From contig JBKBUF010000012.1 of assembly GCA_046290815.1 (NCBI GenBank), positions 1 through 64,000 of the forward strand: a DNA stretch of 64,000 nucleotides, given 5' to 3'. The notes beneath the pieces were generated by a model. That model saw nothing but the letters and a program-made list of their open reading frames with translations, was not told the origin of the DNA and did not search any database. Numbering within the stretch: the stretch's first letter is position 1; each line of letters opens with the position of its first letter. A program made the position numbers and the translations under genes. Positions 16,295 through 25,738 of the stretch are shown piece after piece. Origin of the DNA: JBKBUF01 sp046290815. GTDB lineage: Bacteria; Bacteroidota; Bacteroidia; Cytophagales; Cytophagaceae.

Positions 16295-17965
16295 ATGAGC
16301 GAAACTATTATATTTTCGATGGCAGGAGTAAGTAAAATTATTCCTCCCAAAAGACAAATTCTTAAAGACATTTATCTATCCTTTTTCTATGGCGCTAAAA
16401 TCGGGGTATTAGGTCTTAACGGATCCGGTAAGTCTACCCTGCTTAAGATTATAGCAGGCATTGATAAAGATTATCAGGGAGAGGTTGCCTTCTCAGGAGG
16501 ATATTCTGTAGGAATGCTGGAGCAGGAACCAAAACTGGACCCTACGAAAACTGTTAAGGAAATTGTAGAAGAGGGGGTACAGGAAGTGGTTGATCTTTTG
16601 AAGGAGTTTGAAGAAATAAATCTGAAGTTTGCTGAGCCAATGAGCGATGATGAAATGAACAAACTCATAGAAAAACAAGGTGTAGTGCAGGAAAAACTGG
16701 ATCAACATAATGCATGGGAGCTCGACAGCAAACTGGAGAGAGCTATGGATGCATTAAGATGTCCACCCCCTGATGCAAAAATTGCCAATCTTTCCGGGGG
16801 AGAGAAAAGAAGAGTTGCATTATGCAGACTGCTCTTGAAAGAACCGGACGTTCTTTTACTGGATGAGCCTACCAACCATTTGGACGCTGAGTCAGTTCAA
16901 TGGCTTGAGCAGCATTTGCAACACTATAAAGGAACGGTCATAGCTGTAACCCACGACAGATACTTTCTTGACAATGTAGCAGGATGGATCCTGGAACTTG
17001 ATCGGGGGGAAGGTATTCCATGGAAAGGAAATTACTCTTCTTGGCTTGAGCAGAAAAAGGCACGGCTTGCTCAGGAAGAAAAGAGCGAATCCAAGCGCCA
17101 GAAAACTTTGGAAAGAGAGTTGGAATGGGTTAGAATGGCTCCTAAGGCAAGACATGCTAAATCAAAAGCCCGTATCAGCGCCTATGAAAAGTTATTGGGA
17201 GAAGAAGCGAAACAGAAAGAAGACAAACTTGAGTTATTCATCCCTCCGGGAAAAAGACTTGGCACCAAAGTGATCGAAGCAAAAGCTGTATCTAAAGCAT
17301 GGGGTGAGAAACTCCTTTTTGAAAATCTAAGCTTTTCATTACCTCAAGGTGGTATTGTAGGAATAATAGGACCTAATGGTGCAGGAAAAACCACATTATT
17401 TAAATTAATTACCGGACAAGCACAACCGGATGCCGGCTCATTTGAGGTGGGAGATACTGTTGAAATAGGATACCTCGACCAGGAGCATGCACAACTCGAT
17501 CCTGAGAAAACAGTATTCGAAACCATCACAGGCGGAACAGAATTTATCAACCTGGGAGGCAGGCAGGTAAATTCAAGAGCTTATGTGAGCAAGTTCAACT
17601 TCGGTGGTTCAGATCAGGAGAAAAAAGTTGGCATACTTTCCGGTGGTGAAAGAAACAGACTTCACCTGGCGCTTACTTTAAAATCAGGAGCCAATCTTTT
17701 GTTACTCGATGAGCCGACCAACGACCTTGACGTAAATACTCTGAGAGCACTGGAAGAGGCGCTGGAAAATTTTGGAGGTTGCGCTGTGGTTATCTCTCAC
17801 GACAGATGGTTCTTAGACAGAATTGCCACACATATACTGGCGTTTGAAGGAGACTCCCAGGTTTATTGGTTTGAAGGCAACTACACAGATTACGAAGAAA
17901 ACAAAAAGAAACGTATGGGTGACATTACACCTAAGCGTATCAGATATAAAAAACTGGTGGAGTAA
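16295..17965 (+). CDS. ettA: Energy-dependent translational throttle protein EttA
   Basis: ABC-F ATPase that binds the ribosomal E site and gates entry into elongation according to ADP/ATP ratio. The 556-residue product has two ABC domains: Walker A GLNGSGKST and signature LSGGEKRR with LLLDEPTNHLD in the first, Walker A GPNGAGKTT, LSGGERNR and LLLDEPTNDLD in the second. The EttA-type arm insertion and the linker rich in KARLAQEEKSESKRQ are present. Length and N-terminus (SMAGVSKIIPPKRQILKDI) match EttA rather than Uup or resistance ABC-F proteins. No transmembrane segment. Confidence 0.93.
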   Translation: MSETIIFSMAGVSKIIPPKRQILKDIYLSFFYGAKIGVLGLNGSGKSTLLKIIAGIDKDYQGEVAFSGGYSVGMLEQEPKLDPTKTVKEIVEEGVQEVVDLLKEFEEINLKFAEPMSDDEMNKLIEKQGVVQEKLDQHNAWELDSKLERAMDALRCPPPDAKIANLSGGEKRRVALCRLLLKEPDVLLLDEPTNHLDAESVQWLEQHLQHYKGTVIAVTHDRYFLDNVAGWILELDRGEGIPWKGNYSSWLEQKKARLAQEEKSESKRQKTLERELEWVRMAPKARHAKSKARISAYEKLLGEEAKQKEDKLELFIPPGKRLGTKVIEAKAVSKAWGEKLLFENLSFSLPQGGIVGIIGPNGAGKTTLFKLITGQAQPDAGSFEVGDTVEIGYLDQEHAQLDPEKTVFETITGGTEFINLGGRQVNSRAYVSKFNFGGSDQEKKVGILSGGERNRLHLALTLKSGANLLLLDEPTNDLDVNTLRALEEALENFGGCAVVISHDRWFLDRIATHILAFEGDSQVYWFEGNYTDYEENKKKRMGDITPKRIRYKKLVE

Positions 17966-17975
17966 TTTTTAAATT

Positions 17976-18010
17976 GCAAACATTAGGAAGGTAAACTTTC
18001 TAATGTTTGC
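17976..18010. terminator. Shared hairpin between convergent ettA and phospholipase C-like gene
   Basis: GCAAACATTAG (17976-17986) pairs with CTAATGTTTGC (18000-18010). The right arm contains the stop codon and last codons of the minus-strand gene. T-tracts on both sides are short, so termination may be weak or depend on other factors. Confidence 0.5.
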
Positions 18011-18920
18011 ATTCATTATGCAACTCAGCAGGTAAAGGCTCCTCCTTTTCATCTTCCTCAAGCTTCATTTTACTCAGATCTGGCTTGCCGGCATTCACCC
18101 AACAAGTGTACCATATATCTCCTGTCATTTTAATTGCTCTTCTCATTTGCCTTTCCACCATTCCATTCAGCATTTGGTGGTATAAAGAACAAAATTCTAA
18201 TGAATAAACTCTTACTACCGAACTACCTTTATCCTCATAAGAATATTTCATAGACTCCTGAATTTTTTCCGTTGCAAGTTTTTCCAGCGAAAGCACTGAA
18301 TCAACAGCAGTATTTGAATTATAGACTGTAACCCAGCAATAATCTTGAATATCCGGTATGTATTCAGCGGGGCCCACCCAAAAGCTGTAATTATTAAAAA
18401 ACAATTCCGGCAATCTTGACTCCCATAATCCATGTATACCGCTCTGGTTGGTTAACTGTCCGTTATAATTGCAGGTAGTGTGCAGAGGAACATTTGCATC
18501 AGCTATATAATGTCCAAGGTCCGCCGATAGTTTAATTATTTTTTTTCCGTCCTTTTCTTTAAATGCATTGGTAAGCTGATATCGGAGAACATTTATATAC
18601 CAGGGAACAATCCCATGTCTGAGCAAAGAATCTGTCGGATATAACTTTTGCGCATCTGTCCAGTATTTTGGAATTGTATCACAGAATCCCTTATAAAACT
18701 CAAAATCAATATAATGCCTGCACGCCTCCTCTTTAAGCACATATCTCCTTTTATCAGGATTAACAGCCCATTTACTGATCAGATGGATATTGGATTTGTA
18801 AAATCCAATGATTTCCGGAGGGAGGGTAAAGACAGCCAGCCGGTTGATTTCCTGGTGCGCAAAGAAACCCCAACCCATTGATTGCAAAGGCAATAAAAAC
18901 AAAAATAAAAATTTCACCAT
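18000..18920 (-). CDS. Zinc-dependent phospholipase C / S1-P1 nuclease-like exported protein
   Basis: Predicted secreted zinc hydrolase of 306 residues. A short signal peptide ends just before WGFFAHQEINRLAVF; in this fold the N-terminal Trp of the mature protein and the following His bind zinc. Other ligand candidates are the H in CRHYIDFE and the pair in LGHYIADANVPLHTT, the latter strongly conserved. The C-terminus is charged and ends in the convergent hairpin. The substrate could be phospholipid or nucleic acid; the sequence does not decide. A zinc-site protein is likely. Confidence 0.75.
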   Translation of the reverse strand: MVKFLFLFLLPLQSMGWGFFAHQEINRLAVFTLPPEIIGFYKSNIHLISKWAVNPDKRRYVLKEEACRHYIDFEFYKGFCDTIPKYWTDAQKLYPTDSLLRHGIVPWYINVLRYQLTNAFKEKDGKKIIKLSADLGHYIADANVPLHTTCNYNGQLTNQSGIHGLWESRLPELFFNNYSFWVGPAEYIPDIQDYCWVTVYNSNTAVDSVLSLEKLATEKIQESMKYSYEDKGSSVVRVYSLEFCSLYHQMLNGMVERQMRRAIKMTGDIWYTCWVNAGKPDLSKMKLEEDEKEEPLPAELHNECKH

Positions 18921-18990
18921 AGCCGGGAGTAAAATTAGCAGGAATATGGTTTATGAGAATATCTGCTCCGGATTTATTTTTTACAGGTTT

Positions 18991-19019
18991 TTGGAAATCA
19001 GAAAAAATTATTACCTTTG
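18991..19019 (+). promoter_or_regulatory. Bacteroidota-type promoter of rpsT
   Basis: TTG (18991-18993) and TACCTTTG (19012-19019) separated by 18 bp match the -33/-7 consensus. The predicted leader is about 38 nt. Confidence 0.85.
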
Positions 19020-19062
19020 CAGTCCTAATTTATAACAACAGTATTTGAAATAATTAAGAAAA

Positions 19063-19317
19063 ATGGCTAATCATAAATCGGCATTAAAAAGAATCAGGGC
19101 GAACAGCGCAAAGATGCTAAGAAACAAATATCAGGCTAAAACCACCCGTACATTTATGAAGAAGCTGAGAACTACCACTGATAAAGCGGAAGCTCAGGAA
19201 TTACTTAAAAAAGTATCTTCTATGCTTGATAAACTTGCTAAGAAAAACATTATTCACAAGAATAATGCTGCTAACAAAAAATCAAAGCTTGCTGCTAAAG
19301 TAGCTGCTCTGGCTTAA
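19063..19317 (+). CDS. rpsT: 30S ribosomal protein S20
   Basis: Small-subunit protein binding 16S rRNA helix 44 region. The 84-residue product starts MANHKSALKRIRANSAK and is lysine/alanine rich throughout, ending in a KKNIIHKNNAANKKSKLAAK segment; this is the complete family pattern. Single-gene transcript: strong promoter before it and a strong terminator after it. Confidence 0.97.
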   Translation: MANHKSALKRIRANSAKMLRNKYQAKTTRTFMKKLRTTTDKAEAQELLKKVSSMLDKLAKKNIIHKNNAANKKSKLAAKVAALA

Positions 19318-19342
19318 TTAAGCACAACATCATTGTATATAT

Positions 19343-19372
19343 AAGCCTTATCTCCAGATAAGGCTTTTTTTG
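19343..19372 (+). terminator. Terminator of rpsT
   Basis: AAGCCTTATC (19343-19352) pairs with GATAAGGCTT (19357-19366) around a 4-nt loop and is followed by a T run. Confidence 0.92.
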
Positions 19373-19424
19373 TTGCATTTCTCCTTCTATTTCATAGGTT
19401 TTTATATTATTGCAAAAAAAAGCT

Positions 19425-20120
19425 ATGGAAAATTATCACAACCTTACCATCTCCCAATGGGCGGAAGAGGACCGACCCAGGGAAAAATTAATACTTAAAG
19501 GAAAATCAGCACTTTCAGATGCAGAATTAATAGGCATTTTGATTGGATCCGGTACAGTTTCAATGAGTGCAGTAGACCTTGCAAAAATGATCTTGAGCCA
19601 ATGTGGCAACAATTTAAACCAACTGGCGATGATGAATGTAAAAGAATTGCAGAAGTTTAAAGGAATTGGCGAAGCAAAAGCAATTACCATTGTTAGCGCA
19701 CTTGAACTGGGACGAAGAAGAAATGATTCTATGCCGGAGAAAAAGCCAAGGATTACCGGTTCACAGGATGTTTATGACCTACTTAAGCCCAATTTACTGG
19801 ACCTAAACCATGAAGAATTCTGGATCTTATTACTAAACAGGTCGAATCAGGTGATCAAAAAGCAAATAATTAGTTCCGGAGGAGTTTCAGGAACCATCGC
19901 AGATCCTAAAATTATTTATAAATTAGCACTGGAACATTTAGCTTCTGCTATAATCATTATTCATAATCACCCGTCAGGAAATATCAAACCCAGTGATGCA
20001 GACATTTCTCTGACCATGAAATTGAAACAGGCAGGAGCATATCTTGACATACCTGTATTGGATCATATTATTTTCACCAATACAGGTTACTATAGCTTTG
20101 CAGATGAAGGAAAATTATAA
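19425..20120 (+). CDS. radC: RadC / JAB-domain protein
   Basis: Member of the RadC family (UPF0758); once linked to DNA repair, now of uncertain role. The 231-residue form starts at ATG 19425; the TTG five codons earlier is unlikely. The N-terminal helix-hairpin-helix part contains ELQKFKGIGEAKA, and the C-terminal JAMM/JAB domain carries the metal motif HNHPSGN followed by SDAD. No neighbour suggests a mobile element origin, unlike many radC paralogues. The DUF1684 gene overlaps its end by 17 bp. Confidence 0.92.
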   Translation: MENYHNLTISQWAEEDRPREKLILKGKSALSDAELIGILIGSGTVSMSAVDLAKMILSQCGNNLNQLAMMNVKELQKFKGIGEAKAITIVSALELGRRRNDSMPEKKPRITGSQDVYDLLKPNLLDLNHEEFWILLLNRSNQVIKKQIISSGGVSGTIADPKIIYKLALEHLASAIIIIHNHPSGNIKPSDADISLTMKLKQAGAYLDIPVLDHIIFTNTGYYSFADEGKL

Positions 20121-20745
20121 GATTGATACCAAATGGATAATTAGAGCTGGTCTTGGATTGGCTATCCTGTTGATCATTATATCCATTTTCATTGACAAAC
20201 ACCAGGATTCATTTGAACAACAGATCCAGCAATATCGCGAACAAAAGGATGCTTTTTTTAAAGAATCGGAAAAATCACCTATCGAGGACAAAGAGCATTT
20301 TACAGGTTTAAATTATTTCGATCCAGAAAGAAAATATCGTGTAAAGGCAACACTTCAGCCCATACATGAGCAAAGTAATATCATTGTAAAACGAAATGAC
20401 GGGAGAGAAGATGTATACAGGAAATTTGCTAAAGCTTCATTTGAACTTGAAGGAGAAAAATACCAATTAACTCTTCTGATTAATCAACTGGAAAGCGATA
20501 GCCAACTGGTAGCTTTCATTCCTTTTTATGACAAAACCAACGGGGATGAAACCTATCAGGGCGGACGCTATCTTGATGTTAAAATTCAGAAGGATGACGA
20601 AGCTATAATAGATTTTAACTTTGCCTACAACCCTTTTTGCGTTTATAGTTATAAATTCAGCTGCCCTCTTCCCCCTGAGGAAAATTTTATAAACCTGCAC
20701 ATAAGAGCAGGTGAAAAAATATGGAAAAATCATGATGAAGAATAA
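20104..20745 (+). CDS. DUF1684-domain membrane-anchored protein
   Basis: Function unknown. The 213-residue product starts at ATG 20104, inside the radC end. One transmembrane segment (about 10-28: WIIRAGLGLAILLIIISIF) is followed by a DUF1684 domain with FTGLNYFDPERKYRVKA and the conserved C-terminal NFAYNPFCVYSYKF and CPLPPEENF signature. In the family this region is well conserved, though no enzymatic activity is established. Overlap with radC suggests coupled translation. Confidence 0.85.
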   Translation: MKENYKIDTKWIIRAGLGLAILLIIISIFIDKHQDSFEQQIQQYREQKDAFFKESEKSPIEDKEHFTGLNYFDPERKYRVKATLQPIHEQSNIIVKRNDGREDVYRKFAKASFELEGEKYQLTLLINQLESDSQLVAFIPFYDKTNGDETYQGGRYLDVKIQKDDEAIIDFNFAYNPFCVYSYKFSCPLPPEENFINLHIRAGEKIWKNHDEE

Positions 20746-20820
20746 AGGTTTCATTAATTTTGAAAGAACCTGGTTACAGAAGTACAACCGGATTGGTTGT
20801 AAGAATCAAAAAGGAGACAA

Positions 20821-23223
20821 ATGAAAATATCATATAACTGGTTAAAGAAGTACATTCAACTTAACGAAACTGCTGAAGAAATAGCTGAAAGGCTTACAAA
20901 AGCCGGACTGGAAGTTGAAGATTTAAAAGTATTCGAGACCATTCCCGGAGGATTAGAGGGTCTTGTCATAGGGAAGGTATTGACCTGTGACAAACATCCA
21001 GGGGCGGATAAACTTAAATTGACTACAGTGTCAATAGGCAATAACACCATTTTACCTGTAGTTTGCGGTGCTGCTAATGTAGCTGCTGGTCAAAAAATAA
21101 TACTTGCCACTGTTGGTTCAACCATTTATCCTGCGGGTAAAGAACCAATCAAAATCACAAAAGCAAAAATCAGAGGAGAAGTATCGGAAGGAATGATTTG
21201 TGCCGAAGATGAAATAGGGCTAGGTACAAGTCATGATGGTATTATCGTATTAAATACTGACCTTCCTGAAGGAACTCCTGCTTCAACGATTTTTAAAATT
21301 GAAAAAGATTACATTTTCGAAATAGGCTTAACCCCTAACCGTGCAGATGCTGCTTCACATCTGGGTGTAGCGAGAGATTTAAGAGCATTACTCGAGAGAC
21401 CAGTTACTCTTCCCGAGATTACCTTACCTTCTTCAACAGAGAAAAATCCTATTGAAGTAAAAATCGAAAATCATAAAGCATGTCATAGATATTCCGGACT
21501 GGTAATTAAAAATCTTACTGTTAAAGAATCCCCGGACTGGCTAAAGCAAAAACTAAAATCCATTGGCTTGTCTCCTATCAATAATGTTGTAGATGCTACC
21601 AATTATATTCTTCATGACTTGGGACAGCCACTGCATGCTTTCGATTTACAAAAAGTAAGCGGTAATAAGATAATAGTAAAAACCGTAAAGGCAGGCACTC
21701 CATTTGTCACATTAGATGGAATCACAAGAAAACTCGGCCAGGATGATCTGATGATATGTAACGAGTATGAGCCTATGTGTATCGCGGGAGTTTTCGGCGG
21801 ATTGGAATCAGGAGTATCTGAATCTACTAAAGATATTTTCCTTGAAAGCGCATATTTCTCTCCTGACTATATAAGGAAAACTTCGCAATTACATGGATTA
21901 AAAACCGATGCTTCTTTCAGATTCGAAAGAGGTACTGACCCGAATATGCCGGTATATGCATTAAAAAAAGCTGCTGCACTTTTAATAGAGATATCCGGAG
22001 GAAGAATTTCCTCTGACATCATTGATATATATCCTGAAAAAATAAAAGATTTCCAAGTAAAAACAAGCTGCAGTTACATATCCGGATTAATCGGAAAAAA
22101 ACTCGACAGAAAAACAATTACCACTATACTTTCAAACCTGGAAATAAATGTTTCCGGAGAAGGAGATGAACTATTACTTTCTGTTCCCCCGTTTAAAGTA
22201 GATGTACAAAGACCTGCAGATATTGTAGAAGAAGTGCTGCGTATTTATGGTTATGACAACATTGAGCTTCCTGCGAGGATAAAAACCGATTTTGTTGCTG
22301 AATTTCCAGTAAAAGATAAAGCTTCCATAATTTCTAAAATCGGTAATATTCTTTCCGGTGCCGGATTTTCAGAAATCATAACGAATTCCCTGACAAAGGA
22401 ATCCTATTTAAAGCTTAACCAGCGACCGGGCGATGCAGTTTCCATATTAAATAAATTAAGTGAAGATCTTGGCGTAATGCGGCAATCTTTATTGTTGAGC
22501 GGATTGGATGTCATTGCATACAATATTAACCGGAGACAGAAAGACCTGAAGTTGTTTGAAACCGGAAAAGTATACTTTAAACTAGACAACCAATATAAGG
22601 AGAAAGAGTATCTGGCAGTATATATTACCGGAAATAAGGCCGATGAAACATGGAGACAGAAAAACACATCAGTCGACTTCTTCGACCTGAAAACCATTGT
22701 TCATAAAATTCTGCAGAAAACCGGAATTACTAAAATTAAAACTTCCACAATTGATGGCTGGCTTTTCAGCGAGGGGATAACCTATGAAGCAAATAAACAG
22801 CAATTAGTTAAATTCGGAAGAATAAACCAGAAATTCGTAAAGGCTGCAGACATAAAGCAGGAAGTATATTATGCAGAATTTGATCTGGAGCTATTATTAG
22901 AATTATCTCAAAATCAATTATTGTTCAAAGAGATTTCCAAGTTCCCGGAAGTGAGAAGGGATTTATCCCTTGTACTTGACAAATCAGTGACTTTTGAAGC
23001 TATTTCTAAGGTCGCATTGGAAAAAGAAAGGAAGCTACTTAAAGAAATTAACGTATTTGACGTTTATGAAGGAGAAAATATAGGCAAGGACAAAAAATCG
23101 TATTCAGTAAGCTTCATTCTGCAGGATTACGAAAAAACATTAACAGATAAAGTTATTGATTCCACCATGCAGAAGCTTATGGATTCCTTTGAAAAAGAAT
23201 TAGGCGCCATTATCAGGAAATAA
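20821..23223 (+). CDS. pheT: Phenylalanine-tRNA ligase beta subunit
   Basis: Beta chain of the alpha2-beta2 enzyme that charges tRNA-Phe; the alpha gene pheS is not in the window. The 800-residue product begins MKISYNWLKKYIQL, then a tRNA-binding EMAP-like domain (about 40-150), B3/B4 editing domain (about 205-370, with TNYILHDLGQPLHAFD), B5 domain, the synthetase core and an FDX-ACB domain (about 705-800, FPEVRRDLSLVLD). Full length. It leads into a possible cell-division pair, the next gene starting 2 bp after its stop. Confidence 0.97.
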   Translation: MKISYNWLKKYIQLNETAEEIAERLTKAGLEVEDLKVFETIPGGLEGLVIGKVLTCDKHPGADKLKLTTVSIGNNTILPVVCGAANVAAGQKIILATVGSTIYPAGKEPIKITKAKIRGEVSEGMICAEDEIGLGTSHDGIIVLNTDLPEGTPASTIFKIEKDYIFEIGLTPNRADAASHLGVARDLRALLERPVTLPEITLPSSTEKNPIEVKIENHKACHRYSGLVIKNLTVKESPDWLKQKLKSIGLSPINNVVDATNYILHDLGQPLHAFDLQKVSGNKIIVKTVKAGTPFVTLDGITRKLGQDDLMICNEYEPMCIAGVFGGLESGVSESTKDIFLESAYFSPDYIRKTSQLHGLKTDASFRFERGTDPNMPVYALKKAAALLIEISGGRISSDIIDIYPEKIKDFQVKTSCSYISGLIGKKLDRKTITTILSNLEINVSGEGDELLLSVPPFKVDVQRPADIVEEVLRIYGYDNIELPARIKTDFVAEFPVKDKASIISKIGNILSGAGFSEIITNSLTKESYLKLNQRPGDAVSILNKLSEDLGVMRQSLLLSGLDVIAYNINRRQKDLKLFETGKVYFKLDNQYKEKEYLAVYITGNKADETWRQKNTSVDFFDLKTIVHKILQKTGITKIKTSTIDGWLFSEGITYEANKQQLVKFGRINQKFVKAADIKQEVYYAEFDLELLLELSQNQLLFKEISKFPEVRRDLSLVLDKSVTFEAISKVALEKERKLLKEINVFDVYEGENIGKDKKSYSVSFILQDYEKTLTDKVIDSTMQKLMDSFEKELGAIIRK

Positions 23224-23224
23224 A

Positions 23225-23521
23225 ATGGAAAAACAGGAGATTCTTACACGGATATCCAATATTGAAAAAGCCTTAAATAACCTGATAAGGGAACATCAGG
23301 AGGTAAAAAACAGGCTTGCTGAAGCCTTAAATGAGAATAGCAGGCTTAATGCTTTAATTGAGAAGCAAAATGAGGAAATAAAAAACTTTCAAAATCAAGA
23401 TAAAATTACTAAAATTGTATCGTCAATTACAGAAGACACTCGACAAGCATCAGAGCTAAAACTGAAAATTAACGAGTATATCAGAGAGATTGACAAGTGT
23501 ATAGCACATTTAAGTGAATAA
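23225..23521 (+). CDS. Small coiled-coil protein between pheT and zapA
   Basis: A 98-residue protein with no recognisable enzymatic motif. Heptad-like spacing of Leu/Ile/Asn runs from about residue 5 to 60 (ALNNLIREHQEVKNRLAE, then LIEKQNEEIKNFQN), predicting a long coiled coil, followed by a second helix. It starts 2 bp after the pheT stop and ends 17 bp before zapA. Position and build recall the coiled-coil partner of ZapA in other bacteria (ZapB), but there is no sequence proof. Expression with zapA is very likely. Confidence 0.7.
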   Translation: MEKQEILTRISNIEKALNNLIREHQEVKNRLAEALNENSRLNALIEKQNEEIKNFQNQDKITKIVSSITEDTRQASELKLKINEYIREIDKCIAHLSE

Positions 23522-23538
23522 TTATTGAAATCTTCCAA

Positions 23539-23823
23539 ATGGGAGAACTTTCTATAAAAATCAAAATAGCAGACAGGGAATACCCTATGCGCGTTGACGC
23601 ATCCGAAGAGGAAAGATTGAGAATCGCCGGTCGGATGATCAATGAAAAGATGAGAAGCTACAGAGAGCAATTCGGAATAGATGACAAACAAGACCTTTTG
23701 GCAATGGTAGCATTTGAATGCCTGGCTGAAAGCATGAAATCGGAAAAAGAAACTTCAGAATTCCGGTTTGATATTGGTTCAAGACTTGCACAACTTGAAC
23801 AGATATTGTCACAAAAAAGATAG
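23539..23823 (+). CDS. zapA: Cell division protein ZapA
   Basis: Binds and bundles FtsZ at the division ring. The 94-residue product has the ZapA pattern: a short beta start (LSIKIKIADREYPMRVDASEEE) then a helix with the RIAGRMINEKM segment, then a coiled coil ending LEQILSQKR. Length is normal for the short ZapA type. It is in the pheT-coiled coil-zapA cluster and 93 bp before rny. Confidence 0.9.
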   Translation: MGELSIKIKIADREYPMRVDASEEERLRIAGRMINEKMRSYREQFGIDDKQDLLAMVAFECLAESMKSEKETSEFRFDIGSRLAQLEQILSQKR

Positions 23824-23916
23824 TACTTAGCTTCTTATATCTCCTCTTAAATACTATACCTTTCAATTAATTTTGCTTCTGGTTGACATTTTTATAACCC
23901 TTTTAACCATATAAAA

Positions 23917-25482
23917 ATGGCAGATGTCATAACAATAATCATAGCATCCATAGTCTCTCTTGGAGTCGGAGTGGCGATTGGAAGATTTTTATTAGCAAAA
24001 GTTTTTAAAAAACATGAAGATGAAGCCCGTGAAAAGGCTAAACTGATCATCAAAGAAGCGGAACTGCAGGGAGAGACTGTTAAAAAAGATAAAATTCTTG
24101 AAGCGAAGGAGAAATTCCTGAAAATGAAGGCCGAATTTGAAGAAGAAGCTAACAAGAAGAAAAACATCATCATACAGAACGAAAATAAAATCAAGCAAAG
24201 AGAATCAAACCTTTCCAAGCTTATGGAGCAAAACTCCAGAAAGGAAGCAGAGTTGGAAAGTATGAAAGAAAACCTAAGCGCTCAGCTGGAAATTGTTAAT
24301 AAAAGAAAAGATGAAATGGAAAAGGCCAGGCTAGCCGCAGTTTCCAAGCTTGAAAAAATTGCAAACCTTACCGCAGAAGAAGCAAAAGCACAATTGGTTG
24401 AAGCCCTTAAGGACGAAGCGCGTTCCAAAGCTTCTTCATACATCAAAGACATAGTGGATGAAGCTAAACTTACAGCCACAAAAGAGGCTAAAAAGGTAGT
24501 TATAGAGACAATTCAGAGAACAGCCACAGAAAATGCCATTGAAAACTGTGTTTCCATCTTCAACATAGAAAGTGACGATATCAAAGGTAAAATTATCGGA
24601 AGAGAAGGAAGAAACATCAGAGCATTAGAAGCTGCTACCGGTGTTGAAATCATCGTAGATGATACTCCGGAAGCAATTATTATTTCCGGTTTTGATCCGG
24701 TAAGAAGAGAGGTAGCAAGGCTTTCCCTACACAGACTTGTTCAGGACGGTAGAATTCACCCTGCAAGAATAGAAGAAGTTGTGGCAAAAACTTTTAAAAA
24801 CATTGAAGAGGAGATTATCGAAATAGGTGAGCGAACCGTTATTGATTTAGGTATCCATGGTTTGCATCCTGAGCTGATCAAAATGGTTGGAAGAATGCGG
24901 TTCAGATCATCATACGGGCAGAATCTTCTTCAGCATTCCAGAGAAGTTGCGAAACTTTGCGCAACTATGGCAGCTGAATTAGGCCTTAATGCAAAACTTG
25001 CTAAAAGAGCCGGATTACTTCATGACATAGGAAAAGTAACTCCTGATGAACCTGAATTGCCACACGCAATCATCGGTATGGAGTTAGCTAAAAAGTACAA
25101 GGAGAGTCCAGAGGTATGCAACGCAATCGGTGCTCACCATGATGAAATTGAAATGACTTCTATGATCTCTCCTATCATCCAGGTTTGTGATGCCGTTAGC
25201 GGTTCTCGTCCGGGTGCAAGAAGAGAAGTTATGGAGTCTTATATCAAGAGGCTTAAAGAACTTGAAGAACTTGCATTATCATTTGACGGTGTTACTAAAT
25301 GTTATGCAATCCAGGCAGGACGAGAACTACGGGTAATGGTAGATGCTGAAAATGTCACCGATGAAAAAGCAGGGATTTTATCATTTGACATATCTAAAAA
25401 GATCGAAAACGATATGCAGTATCCCGGACAAATTAAAGTAACTGTAATCCGCGAAATGAGAGCCGTGAGCTACGCTAAATAG
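23917..25482 (+). CDS. rny: Ribonuclease Y
   Basis: Membrane-anchored endoribonuclease that starts mRNA decay. The 521-residue protein has an N-terminal transmembrane helix (about 5-24), a long charged coiled coil to about residue 200, a KH domain with GKIIGREGRNIRALEAATG, and an HD phosphohydrolase domain with HSREVAK and LLHDIGK. Length matches the family. A strong terminator follows 25 bp downstream. Confidence 0.97.
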   Translation: MADVITIIIASIVSLGVGVAIGRFLLAKVFKKHEDEAREKAKLIIKEAELQGETVKKDKILEAKEKFLKMKAEFEEEANKKKNIIIQNENKIKQRESNLSKLMEQNSRKEAELESMKENLSAQLEIVNKRKDEMEKARLAAVSKLEKIANLTAEEAKAQLVEALKDEARSKASSYIKDIVDEAKLTATKEAKKVVIETIQRTATENAIENCVSIFNIESDDIKGKIIGREGRNIRALEAATGVEIIVDDTPEAIIISGFDPVRREVARLSLHRLVQDGRIHPARIEEVVAKTFKNIEEEIIEIGERTVIDLGIHGLHPELIKMVGRMRFRSSYGQNLLQHSREVAKLCATMAAELGLNAKLAKRAGLLHDIGKVTPDEPELPHAIIGMELAKKYKESPEVCNAIGAHHDEIEMTSMISPIIQVCDAVSGSRPGARREVMESYIKRLKELEELALSFDGVTKCYAIQAGRELRVMVDAENVTDEKAGILSFDISKKIENDMQYPGQIKVTVIREMRAVSYAK

Positions 25483-25506
25483 CGCAGAAAATATTTACAA
25501 TTTAAA

Positions 25507-25534
25507 AAGGGCAGCAATTGGGCTGCCCTTTTTT
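25507..25534 (+). terminator. Terminator of rny
   Basis: AAGGGCAGC (25507-25515) pairs with GCTGCCCTT (25522-25530); a T run follows. Confidence 0.92.
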
Positions 25535-25738
25535 ATTATATAACTTTTCAAATATTTAACTTATTCTACATGAGTTTAAGAGATTATAAAAAAAATACAA
25601 TAATGCTAAATAAAAAACCAAATAATCTAACAAAAATCCAACGCCTCTAATTTAAATAAAATAAATTCAACTAATTTTATAATTAAAACACAGTGAATAA
25701 AAAAATAAAAAAATTGAATTTTTTAAATAAAGGGGAAA

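Noticed and set aside
20044..20103. Upstream start of the DUF1684 gene inside radC
   Set aside because: The added 20 residues are radC coding sequence read in another frame; the ATG at 20104 just before the membrane helix is a better start.
23824..23916. Possible 6S RNA (ssrS) beside zapA as in proteobacteria
   Set aside because: The spacer is only about 93 bp, too short for 6S RNA, and shows no 6S-type stem.
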